This document shows, in pieces, positions 24,147 to 34,278 of a stretch of 64,000 bases of DNA. Source of the DNA: Hypomesus transpacificus (Eukaryota; Chordata; Actinopteri; Osmeriformes; Osmeridae); NCBI RefSeq assembly GCF_021917145.1, contig NC_061082.1, positions 11,568,237 through 11,632,236 of the forward strand, written 5' to 3'. The number at the start of each line of letters is the position of its first letter. Positions within the stretch are counted from its first letter, which is position 1. Both the position numbers and the translations under genes were made by a program. The notes beneath the pieces were generated by a model, which saw only the letters and a list, made by a program, of their open reading frames with translations, ran no database searches and was not told the DNA's origin.

Positions 24147-25735
24147 ACACACTGTTATTTATTCCTCGAACATCTACACAGTATTTTATTGCGAATTTGA
24201 GTTAATGTCAGACCATAAATTAGGGGGTTGAATAATGGAGGACCTATTAGAATTTGAACAGCCAATAAGTTTTGAAGGCTCTGTGGCAAATCGCTTGAGC
24301 CATAATGCATATGCATAACATCAAATAGAGTAGCAATTGTAATGTTAAATAACGCAAATAAATGTGGTAAACAAGTACTCATGAACTTTCCTCTGTTTTC
24401 CAAGCACTTAAAACATGATCTGATCAACTGCATGTTAGAGCAAACTATGAAAATGCCAAGAAAAATATAAAACAATATTGTTACATATGCAACTACATTG
24501 GTTGGTGTGGATGAAGTTACCCAACTGGTCGCATCACATGACAATTTAGCAACCAACCAGTTAGCACAGTAGAGTTTCTGTATGTGTGAGCCACACAACC
24601 TCAGTTGTGAAGTAAATATAATAGAACCAGCTATAAGGCCAAAAGGAGCAATCCAGGAGAAAGAGACTAACTGTGCCACTCGCTGCTTAGTCATGACAGA
24701 GTGATATTGCAGTGGTGTACATATTGCTACAAACCTGTCATAGGACATCACAGCTAGCAGACAAGTATCAATGCACAAAGAAGAATATATGACAAAAACC
24801 TGAAACAGACATGCTGCATAGGAGATGACCTGCAAACGAGACAGCAGATCCATCAAAAATTTGGGGTAGAATCCTGCAGTACCAAAAAGGCCATTAATGC
24901 ACAAATTACAAAGAAAGATATACATCGGCACATGAAAGATTCTGTTAAAAATAATTGTCAAGATGACCGTAACATTAACTAGCACAATGACACAGTAACA
25001 CAATAAAGTGACAGAAAAGACAGGGACCCTGTAGTCTGTTATGTCTCCAAACCCAGACAGCGTGAATACTGTTACTACTGACATATTTACCATTTTGCAA
25101 AAATAATAAGATTAAATTAAGAGCAAGCTATCTAAAATGAAAGGGAAAAGGTCCCTTTCATTCACTATCCTTATTGAAGGTTTGAGATCTTGATAATAAA
25201 GTATGATACCCAGTTAATATTAAACATAACCTTACATTTTACACAAGATAAGCAAAGAGTCGTTGGACCATGTTAAGCCTGTGCTATGAAATTACAACCG
25301 TGGATCTTTTCATTTATTCTCTCCTCAGATGCATATACAAATCTGAAAATGTGTCGTGTCTAATCAGGAAGTGGGAACAGTGTTGTGGATTGAGATTGTG
25401 GATCTAGTCAACACACTATGATGTGCTTTGCTGATATGACTGCTTTGCTTTGTCTGTTTCTCAACAGACTGTAGATGTATGTGCTGGTGTTTTAAAATAA
25501 ATGTTCCCCCAAACATTCTTTAACTTTGTAAGATAACTAAGTCATTTAAAATAATGTAAATGTTGTTCAAAAGTACAATCAAATCAACATTTATTTGCAT
25601 AGCCCTTTTTACAAGAAATGTCTCAGAGGGCTTCACATACGCCCATAGAACTGCCCCTCAACCAACAAAAAACCCTCAAGATCGATATAGCGATATTCAA
25701 ATATGTATGATATGTATGATTTACTAGATTTATGA
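24147..25735 (-). repeat. Partial OR tandem unit 4 (Y half only)
   Basis: Homology to units 1-3 covers the Y gene and about 640 bp beyond it, ending near 25735 before the X gene would start. It is visibly more diverged than units 1-3 are from each other, so it split off earlier. Confidence 0.85.
24155..25093 (-). CDS. Olfactory receptor, Y type, unit 4 (intact)
   Basis: This is an intact odorant receptor of 312 residues, a seven-transmembrane GPCR of the olfactory epithelium. It has an N-terminal sequon (N-M-S at 3-5), TM2 PMYIFLCNLCINGL at 57-70, the TM3 end MSYDRFVAICTPLQY at 116-130, loop cysteines in CGSHIQKLYC, and TM7 PPLFNPLIYGL. Translation may begin at codon 1 or codon 4; only the second Met (MSVV) has a counterpart in the three Y pseudogenes. 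It lacks the MITE, the tRNA-derived insert and the 1-bp insertion found in units 1-3, so it shows the ancestral state of the Y gene and is the only working Y in the window. Confidence 0.95.
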   Translation of the reverse strand: MVNMSVVTVFTLSGFGDITDYRVPVFSVTLLCYCVIVLVNVTVILTIIFNRIFHVPMYIFLCNLCINGLFGTAGFYPKFLMDLLSRLQVISYAACLFQVFVIYSSLCIDTCLLAVMSYDRFVAICTPLQYHSVMTKQRVAQLVSFSWIAPFGLIAGSIIFTSQLRLCGSHIQKLYCANWLVAKLSCDATSWVTSSTPTNVVAYVTILFYIFLGIFIVCSNMQLIRSCFKCLENRGKFMSTCLPHLFALFNITIATLFDVMHMHYGSSDLPQSLQNLLAVQILIGPPLFNPLIYGLTLTQIRNKILCRCSRNK

Positions 25736-27896
25736 TAAAATATGAAGAGACCATTTTCTGAGATGATAACTTTAAAAACAGGCGGAGCTGGATCATCCAG
25801 AGACTCCAAGATACACCGTCAGTCTGTTGCTGTCAGTCAGCACCACCGTCATCTCTCGCACATTTATGACCACTCTTACAGACAGGGCAGTCTATTTATG
25901 ACCACTCTTACAGACAGGACAGTCTATTTAAAGACCAGGAGCTCCCTTACACTCTAATATTGCTCCAAGTATGACACAGGATGCACATGGATGCTTCTTT
26001 CTTGTTGCCTCCACTACTCCAGCCTCAACCTTTGGTTCTGTTTTACTATCTGCAAGGGGATGGACAGCGCAGCTCTCTGCAGGCCTGTTGTCAGGGGGTT
26101 CAAAGGGTACAGATATCCTCAGGCCAGGCTCAGATGGGGCCCATGTTAAGTAAAGTTGCCTGCCCCAACCCCGAAACCAAGTCTTTCATTGTTTTTAAGA
26201 GGCACATGCATGTTCCCACTGTTTACATGCAACAAACAAGGCGATTTAATGGTCGGAAGGTTTACTTTGATACAAATGTACAGATAATGTACAGATACAT
26301 TTTCATCAAACCTCACCTAACCATCACCTAAGACAATATTGGGAGAATGTGCTAACTCATACAGTGCATGTAGGTTAAATGCCCTACAGACTGACTGAGG
26401 GATTGTCTGAGTGATTGAAATAAATTGCAAACTGACTTAACTATTGTACTGGCTCCGAACAAACCGTGGAAATAACATGTTGTGTGAACATGAGAGGGGT
26501 TGTGGTGAGTTGGGGCCTTTGTCTTCTTATTGATGATTTTGAGGTAACTAACTGGCCTGATCAGGACCATTCTCCCTATTGTCAGTATTATGTGAATAGC
26601 AAGAGGCGAAGGAGGGATGAATATGAAGAACTTCTGACAGTCCCTCACCTAACACACACACACTCTCACACACAACCCACATTTTCAACAATCAAATATT
26701 ACATTTTGCTCATTACCTCAACACAGTACCATTTATTAATTGCCAGCTGTCATTTCATGGGCACTCACTGTATTATCTTCCAATGCATCTTTTCAGAATG
26801 ATGACCTGTAAAGTTGCACTTTAGTGGTGCTGCTGTAGGCCCATGCTGCACATTACCTTTCTTACTGGTCTTGGGGGAGGTCAGAATCACCAGGGCCAGT
26901 ATGGGTCTCTCTGGGTCTAGTGGCAGTTGGCAACAAAGGGACAGCTTTGTTTTGCCTTGTTGCCATTTGGTCTCACAGGTCTGTAGGGTTCAAATTGCCA
27001 TCCAAGGATTGAGGACTAATGATCTGAGGAACAAATAAGCATGTTTACGCTTTCATAGTTCACACACTGGGGGTATTGCATAAGGGTGACAGTTATTTGA
27101 ACAATTATTCTTTGTTGTTTACAACAAAAATAAGTTCACACATTCTACAGTAATTCAACTAATTTGCAACCATGACATTCCCTTTCATGGATACGCATAT
27201 ACTTATTTTATAGCTGGGTATATTCCTTTTATTTGTGTTACGAGAGAAAGTCTGAGCAGGATGCAATGCATATATGCATTTTCAATCAAACCTTTCTAAT
27301 CATTACGGAAATAATTTGTTATTGCTTTTCTTAAATTCCCATTAGCACCTGGGAATACGTCATTTTATGTGAAGAGTTGTTGTTTATGTTGTTTTCCCTG
27401 GAACAAAGATGTTATGTTTTGAAGGAAATCCTTATTAGCTAATGACCTTCCAAGGGCTACCATTATCAGGAAGCTCCAGCCAGGCCAGCTCCCAGAGGCC
27501 TGTGCTTTCAGGCTGGAGGTTGGTCCAGCAGGGACCTGGAGCCACAGCAGAAGTGGTCATTAAGGATGAGGGAACTTAATGACACTCATTAATGTAAAGT
27601 TGCATCACTTCGGGGATAATGTCTGTCATGTCCTGTTTTCATTAGCTTGTTGACCCATGAACTTAAATCTTTGTATATTTTTTATTGTATCTGTTCATTT
27701 TGGTGTAATATTAAAAATATGTTTAACTGGTTTCCCAAAACAGTTTAGTGACACAAAGCATTTTCAACCTTGCATCTCTTTTACAGGATCTGTATTATTT
27801 GCCTTGCAGCCTTTCTTGTTCTGTAGCTCTAGTCTGCATTTCCAAACCTACAAAGTTAACAGCAGAATTAAGTAATGTTCAATCAAGCAGGACAAG

Positions 27897-28076
27897 TCTA
27901 TATTTACATTAACATTTATATTTAGTCGTGTAGCAGACGCTCTTATCCGAGGCAAGTAGGGTAAAATGCCTTGCCCAAGGACACAACGTCATTTTGCATG
28001 GCGGGGAATCGATCCAGCAACCTTCTAATTACTAGCCCGACTCCCTCACCGCTCAGCCATCTGACTCCATATACTC
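27897..28076. repeat. Fish dispersed repeat, copy 1
   Basis: This contains the words agcagacgctcttatcc, gccttgcccaaggacacaac and gaatcgatccagcaacctt. The same series recurs at 28190-28372. The pattern is a familiar interspersed repeat of teleost genomes, but I will not name the family. Confidence 0.65.
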
Positions 28077-28189
28077 TAAGCTATGTGATTATATATCGAT
28101 AATAACGTAAAAATATATTAATTTAGCAGATGCCTTAAGTGACGTACAGGGGAATATTTGAACCTACAACCTCTTCATCTGCAGTCATA

Positions 28190-28372
28190 CCATTTACATT
28201 TAATCATTTAGCAGACGCTCTTAACCAGAGCGACTTACAGTAAGTACAGGGACATTCCCTCCGAGGCATGTAGGGTGAAGTGCCTTGCCCAAGGACACAA
28301 CGTCATTTTAGCACGGCGGTAAATCGATCCGGCAACCTTCTGGTTACTAGCCCGCTCAGCCATCTGACTCCC
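28190..28372. repeat. Fish dispersed repeat, copy 2
   Basis: Second copy of the 27897 repeat in the same orientation, with the fuller core tagcagacgctcttaacc, agagcgacttacag and gccttgcccaagg. A short third scrap (tttagcagatgcc) lies at about 28120. Confidence 0.65.
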
Positions 28373-28519
28373 ACTTTATACCAATAAAAAATATTTTGAT
28401 ATTCCAACAGTCCTGTAGCATGGTTCTGTGTTCAGCGCAATTTCAAACACATGGGTTCAAATGGCATTTCTGGGCTTGCTTGTTTAATGATGGTAATATT
28501 TAAAGCTGGTTCTAAGCTT

Positions 28520-29010
28520 CTGTAGCAGTGTGGGAGTTGTAGTCTTCAACCAATTTTCCAAGTTAAAAACAGCACTGGAACTCAGCAAAGTTTGATGCAA
28601 AGTGTTTTATTGGAATTCAGACAAAGATTCCCAAAAGAACGTGAGCAAGATCCCGGGATAAGACTAGAATTCTTCTCCGGACATGTATCTTATATATTTT
28701 CTCCCTATACAACATATATAATTGTATTATTAATACTTGTTCGTCACAGATGCATTATGCATTCTTACACAATTGGTCCCTTGTCCTGGGGTTTCAGATT
28801 GCAGGTGCTTTTTGGCATAGACAATTCTCAAATGTTTAGGCTTGCTCTGACCATGAACAGCCAGCTGCACTAGGTTTCTGTAAATATGCCTCCTGAGATA
28901 GCTGGGCCTTCTTGTTTTCTATGGAAGAAGCATATACACAGTCTTCTCTTGCACTCAGCCCCTAATTATCCAGATCTTCACATTTTGGGCTCAATATCTT
29001 CTACGTTTTA
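28520..29010 (-). repeat. Possible solo LTR, minus strand
   Basis: The minus strand has AATAAAACACTTTGC at about 28600 followed by about 90 bp ending in ctgctaca, a layout typical of the end of an LTR. There is no coding sequence nearby. Family and left boundary are unknown; if real it is an old fossil. Confidence 0.25.
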
Positions 29011-29234
29011 GTGGCAATAATAATCGGTCAACAGCTTTGCATCTGGTTTTAAGTAATATAGCATATGCTTAAAAAAAGGTGGTTAAGAGTGCCATTTTCA
29101 AGCATTAAATCCATAATCATTACCCATCTTCATAATTTCAACAGTGTGAGGTTTTTTCCACAACAAAGTCAGAGATATTAGTTCAAGGACAACTATGGGC
29201 TCTATGTTTTTTTGCAGTTGTTGGGGGAATTAGA

Positions 29235-29693
29235 TGCAAAGTTAATTTACTTGTGGTTCTTTTACCACATTGCAGAGACTTTCAATTCATGAATGTCTTT
29301 TTGTTATCAGACATCATGTTTTTTCCCCAACCAGTTGAATATCTCAGTGGTGATGTCTTCTCATCAACCACACAAATTCTGTTCACTCATGGGTCATCTT
29401 GAATTCCCAGGACAACAAGCTGAGGTGTTTATGCGATCACAGACTATAAACAAACTGTACACAGGAGTGAAGAACAGAAGAGGAAACTACGCAGCACACC
29501 CCAACATCTGACTGAACTCGGTAATATCTTGTAGGCAGTAGGTGTGTTCAGCATAGGCCTTCCTGACTTAGACTACAGATAAGATGACCTGTTTGTTTGT
29601 CTCAGATTTCATATAAAGTTACGCATAGTATTGGGGTCTAATGAAAAAAATACGATTACACAATTACATTTAGATGAATACTTTTCCTTACAG
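29235..29693 (+). promoter_or_regulatory. Promoter, 5' noncoding exon and intron of OR Z1
   Basis: This block is conserved upstream of three plus-strand ORs. A TATA-like tataaac lies at 29445. About 30 bp on begins a likely noncoding exon (acaggagtgaagaac), ending at 29520 before the donor GTAATA. A pyrimidine-rich acceptor, cttttccttacag, ends at 29693, 13 bp before the start codon. A 5' noncoding exon spliced just before a single coding exon is the known layout of vertebrate ORs. The assignment is inference from conservation and splice motifs. Confidence 0.55.
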
Positions 29694-30642
29694 TTTATGG
29701 TTCATAATGGACAATGAATCCCTCGTTTTTGTATTCACTCTTTCTGGGTTGGAAGGGATTATGCACTATAGAGGCACCCTCTTCTCATTCACTTTACTGT
29801 GTTACTGTGTGATTCTTTTGATAAATATAGCTCTAATTCTGACCATCATCTTAGATGAAAACCTCCATGAGCCCATGTACATATTCCTGTGTAATTTGTG
29901 CATCAGTGGACTTTATGGAACTGCAGGATTCTACCCCAAATTTCTGTTGGATCTATTGTCTTATGCTCATGTTAGTTCTTATGCAGGATGTCTGATTCAA
30001 GCGTTTGTATTATATTCATATGCGTGTTGTGATTTTTCTATTCTATCAGTGATGGCATATGACAGGTATGTAGCAATATGTAGGCCACTGCAGTATCACT
30101 CTGTCATGACTAAGCAGCGTGTCACTCAGTTAGTCTCTTTCTCCTGGTTTGTTCCTTTGTTTCTTTTGTTTATTGGTACAACATTTACCTTCAGATTAAG
30201 GTTATGTGGTTCACACATTCCTAAACTTTATTGTGCTAACTTCTTGATCACTCAACTGTCATGCTCTGCTACCAATTGGATTACATCATCAACACCAAGT
30301 AATGCCACTGCTCTTGTTACAATAGCAATTTATTTTGTCCATGCTGTTTTCATAGTGTGTACCTATGTGTATCTGGTCAGATCGTGTTTGAGGTCTTTAG
30401 AGGACAGGGGAAAGTTTATGCAGACCTGTGTGCCACATTTACTGTCATTGATTCATGTCATAGTTGCTTTGCTTTTTGATGTAATGCACATGCGTTATGG
30501 CTCAAGTGATATACCACAAAGTCTACAGAATTTCTTGGCCATGGAGTTTTTAATAGTTCCTCCACTGCTTAACCCCTTAATTTATGGTCTTAAACTGACT
30601 AAAATTAGAAATAGAATACTGAGTTTATGTATGCAAAAATAA
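29674..30642 (+). CDS. Olfactory receptor Z1 (intact)
   Basis: An intact odorant receptor GPCR. The open frame has 322 codons, but the splice acceptor at 29691-29693 lies inside its first part, so the true start is almost surely the Met of MDNESL at 29707 (311 residues, with an N-E-S sequon at the N-terminus). In frame numbering: TM2 PMYIFLCNLCISGL at 67-80, TM3 end MAYDRYVAICRPLQY at 127-141 with a complete DRY, CGSHIPKLYC in loop 2, TM6 MQTCVPHLLSL, TM7 PPLLNPLIYGL. AATAAA overlaps the stop codon region. It is the first gene of the plus-strand arm and is close to Z2 and Z3, with similar 5' and 3' flanks. Confidence 0.96.
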   Translation: MNTFPYSLWFIMDNESLVFVFTLSGLEGIMHYRGTLFSFTLLCYCVILLINIALILTIILDENLHEPMYIFLCNLCISGLYGTAGFYPKFLLDLLSYAHVSSYAGCLIQAFVLYSYACCDFSILSVMAYDRYVAICRPLQYHSVMTKQRVTQLVSFSWFVPLFLLFIGTTFTFRLRLCGSHIPKLYCANFLITQLSCSATNWITSSTPSNATALVTIAIYFVHAVFIVCTYVYLVRSCLRSLEDRGKFMQTCVPHLLSLIHVIVALLFDVMHMRYGSSDIPQSLQNFLAMEFLIVPPLLNPLIYGLKLTKIRNRILSLCMQK

Positions 30643-33600
30643 ATTGTAAAATATTCAACAAACAAATGGCTCGATTGACTTTTTCAAGATTTCCCTACAT
30701 AACACATACATCTATTTAGGAAAATGTACAACCATTTTAAAAGAATGGACTATCGAAAGTTGATGAATTAAAAGTAATGACCAGATGGACCTAACCAAGT
30801 AAGTGTTATTAATTAATGTTATTTTTCAAGTAGTCCCTGAAACTGTTTCATGAATGCTGTTAAACTGAATCTTATCAATAATTAAGATTGCTGAACAGAC
30901 TACAGATGAAGATTTCTCAACTCAAACAACTTTTTTAATGATGGTTGATAACCTGTACTTGACAATGTAATTGTTCTGTGTATATGTAATAAGCCACACA
31001 CCACAGGGTAGACCCAAGGGCAGAGTTTGTTCAATAAATGTCACAATATAGTCCTGAAGTCGTCAACAGGCAAACAGGTTAATAGAGGTAATCCAAAAGG
31101 CAGAGTCAAGGTACAGACAATGGGTCATAGGCAGGCAAACAAGGCAATAAGTATAATACAGGAGAAAAGTCAAACAATACAGGCAAAACTGTAAATTTTA
31201 CAACAAGAAGCTTAATGTTTCATTCATCACATTCCTGTCATGCTGCTGCTACTTAAAAAATGACATTTTATTTTCAGCGCCGCAGGTTGAACTGAAAGAT
31301 ATCCTTTCGTTTCGGGCTAGTATTAGTGTTCTAAAAACCTCATATTATAATGGATTGAGGAATGATGAGAGTATTCATGGCGGGAGGAGAACTGCATTAG
31401 TACAGTCGGCTGGTCCATTGAGAAGTGTGCATTAGAACAAAAGCAGCAGCTTTTTAGAACAGATCAGAGATCTTCTGAGATAAAATAAGATAATCTTTTA
31501 TTAGTCCCACAATGGGGAAATTCGCAAACTCGAAATTTGAGATGTGAGCAAAGATACAAAGGCAACCGGCACAAAATCCACTCCCAGAGTATTTGTTCTT
31601 ATAGGATTGCAGTATTTCACAGGCACCCAGAGTGTTTGTCTGTAGAACAGGATTGCAGGTCTCCATTCAGACACCCACAAATGAAGATTGTGAAAGCCCT
31701 CATCTTTCAGGGCAACCATCACACAGCCTCACACAGGCTGTTGGCTTGTGGGTGGTCAAGCAATGGTGTGATGGAGCTTTAGCCTGAGAGTGTGCAACGA
31801 TCCAACAATCCATTAGTCAAGGTGAACTGTGGGTCGAGATCAGAGATTGAAGGTGCGCAAAGTTGTTAAACCAGGTCCATTTGAACAGCCAAGCTACATC
31901 AGTGAAACAACTGTCCACGTGTTGGTCCTGTCCTCCATGGTGAGTAGGTGATTAAACCACAGGGATGAAGGGAGAGAGGGCACCCACAAGGTCAACACCA
32001 ACATGGTTGAAACGGCTTGCAGGCACTTAGAGCAGTGCCCTGACATGGTACTGGATCTTCGCCCTTTCACAAATTAACGTTCATCCATGACTGAATGACA
32101 GCAAATCCTGACAGAAACCTTCAGGTGTGAGGCGTCCCCGGTGGCTCACCAGGCTAATGCGCATCATGTAGGCTGAGACCTCATAGTGTGACCTCTTGTG
32201 CACAGGTCCAGCTGGTGACCAGAGAAGTGACCGTCTTTTGGTTATGCATGGGAAGGACAGATGGTCCTGAGACGGTTTGGTTGGTGTGCCAAGTATTTCC
32301 AGCCATGAAACAGTGAGGTCTCATTTATCGCTTTTCCACCAAGGTAGTTTGAGTGCTAATTCGGAGCTGGTCCCTAATCTCGATTTTTTTTTAAATCAGT
32401 TTGTCACAGAAAGCGATGAACCACTGAACCACTCATCAGAGCAATACACAGCTATTCAAAACAGTGTGGTTCAATCACTTAGTGGAGCTCAACTAAAGTC
32501 ACACTGTGTAGGCCACAGTGCAGCTCAACATTATGTAGCTATAGTGGCACCTCAACACGGCAGAAAGGGATCAATCACAAAATTGGAGGCAAATAATCTT
32601 TTGGGGATCTTGAAGCGCTTATCAAAACAACATCAAAAGTGGTACTGTACGCTCTTGGGTTCTTAAATGGACACCTACAAAATTACAACATTTGATGCAC
32701 TAAAATCCCACTATAAAACTTGCACAGTTAAACAGACACACACACAGATTATCAATTACATTATTGCAAGGCCGTAGCCATTGAGTCAACATTGGGGGGG
32801 ACGAAATCTGCTGGGGAGTCTGAGGGTCCCCCCTGAAAACTTCTTACATTTAGTTAAGAATATGAATACATTTTTTATGATAATTTGACATTGTGTGTGG
32901 CGTGTCGTAGCGTAGCACATTTATTTGTTATTTTTATTTCAATATATTGGGGGGGACATTTTGACCAGATTTGAATATCTGGGGGGTATGTGTCCCCCCC
33001 AAAATATATTATGAGTGTGGTCCTGCATTATTGTTGTGACAAGCAGATGAGATTTATGAGGTGTTGCGTCCTACCCCAAAACACACCGTAACAACAACAG
33101 TGACGATCACAGAACACGATGGTCACAACATTTGGTGTTACACCTGTTCTTTTGCAAAAACAGATAGACCTATGGCAATATGTAGGCCATTTATTACATC
33201 CTGAATTATGTTTGTTTGTTTTGTCCACTCAAGGGAATTAATATATTAGGCTGTGTAGGGGGTTAAATATTGGCCAAGCAACCAAAACGAATTCCCCTAT
33301 GGTTTAAAGGAAGATGGGAAACTGAACAGAGTATTAGCATGAACCATTAATGCCAAAACCAAAAGAATTCCAGGTATTTGACAATATGGGTTAAAGCAGA
33401 GCAAGAATGGTCAAAGTACGGTTAAATGAAATACGCATTTAATAACATTGCAAATGAATGAAATCAATTACAAGGCAAACAAAAAATGAAGGCTTTAAAT
33501 CTTACCCACTCTACCGTGATCATTGTAAATCAGAGAGAAAGCAAGAGGTGAGCAAGGAGTAGGACAGTAGGACAAGGGAAAACTGAGGAGAAGGTCTCAG

Positions 33601-34024
33601 GAGATGAAGAATCCAAAGAACAATGCATTACAATTCCCTTTATACACAAGAACAACCAATCAGACCACATCTTAAATGGGGTGTGAGAGCCATCAAGTTG
33701 AGACCGTCCAGAAACTCCAGACTTTAGCATATGAGAGGTGGGGGCAGGTTTGACACCCAGCCTTACAGCTGTACATTCATGAGAGCCTAATACAATCCCT
33801 AATATTTTTTTCATTTTACACAATGGTATTACATTTCCAACCGTTTCTCGAGTTTCATCCTTTTACCATCAAAGTCCTATTTTCTAATTTCTTAATTACA
33901 TTTTTGTTTTCATTCTAATTCTGGATATCCGCTTGCTCTATTGTGGAATGGGAGTTATAAACCTTTAAACCTTAAAAACCTTTGTTAACTTATTTTTGAG
34001 ATGAGACAATATATGCATTTGTGT
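30643..34024. other. Intergenic repeat-rich stretch
   Basis: The first 190 bp match the 3' flank of OR Z2 (49066-49220). Beyond that no gene is seen. Pieces with a fish-repeat look: 31000-31200 (caggcaaac words), 31480-31530 (ttattagtcccacaatgggg), 32130-32220 (a tRNA-like ggtggctcaccaggc) and 32765-33010 (G-run-flanked, with a cgtagccattg start). The ORF at 32277-32666 has no family features. A plus-strand fragment at 33235-33840 may be an old LTR read on the minus strand. Confidence 0.4.
33235..33840 (-). repeat. Possible solo LTR, minus strand
   Basis: On the minus strand there is a TATA-like tgtataaaggg, then pyrimidine-rich sequence and an ATTAAA-type polyadenylation word about 250 bp downstream, an LTR-like layout. 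There is no coding sequence. The family is unknown, and the call is weak. Confidence 0.25.
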
Positions 34025-34131
34025 TTCATGGCCATGGAGTTTCTTGTAGTTCCTCCACTGATAAGCCCCATAATGTACTGAAATTATAAATAGAAAACTT
34101 TAGTGTGCAAAATAAATAGTGAAATATTTAA
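34025..34131 (+). pseudogene. Olfactory receptor 3' scrap (TM7, Z type)
   Basis: The sequence catggccatggagtttcttg, then tagttcctccactg, lines up with the TM7 region of Z1 (about 30541) and Z3, and continues into the same 3' flank (gtgaaatattta). The reading frame is broken after the PPL codons. The rest of the gene is missing. It directly abuts the left end of the Gypsy element. Confidence 0.75.
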
Positions 34132-34278
34132 CCCAAAATCCCACAGGGCTACATCCTCCCCTTTCTAAATGTCTACATGTCCTCATGAGACATAAAACAT
34201 ATTCCCAACATTAAACTATGTGGATAACTTTCATTTGTTTTTAGGATCGTCACCTCCTATTATTGAATCAAGGAGGAA

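Larger units (their letters stand above)
25736..29230. other. Central spacer between the minus and plus OR arms
   Basis: I see no gene in this 3.5 kb. OR orientation flips across it: all ORs to the left are on the minus strand and all to the right on the plus strand. Contents: a 34-bp direct repeat (about 25862-25930, words tttatgaccactcttacag), a short CA-rich tract at 26650, two copies of a fish dispersed repeat (27.9-28.4 kb), a possible minus-strand LTR-like repeat (28.5-29.0 kb) and an unexplained AT-rich, homeodomain-site-rich part at 27.2-27.65 kb. Confidence 0.5.

Noticed and set aside
29674-29706. Upstream ATG of OR Z1 as the start codon
   Set aside because: It precedes a strong splice acceptor shared with Z3, whose frame has no ATG there; the MDNES Met fits the family.
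32277-32666. 129-codon plus-strand open frame
   Set aside because: No recognisable domain, odd composition, and it lies among repeat fragments; probably chance.
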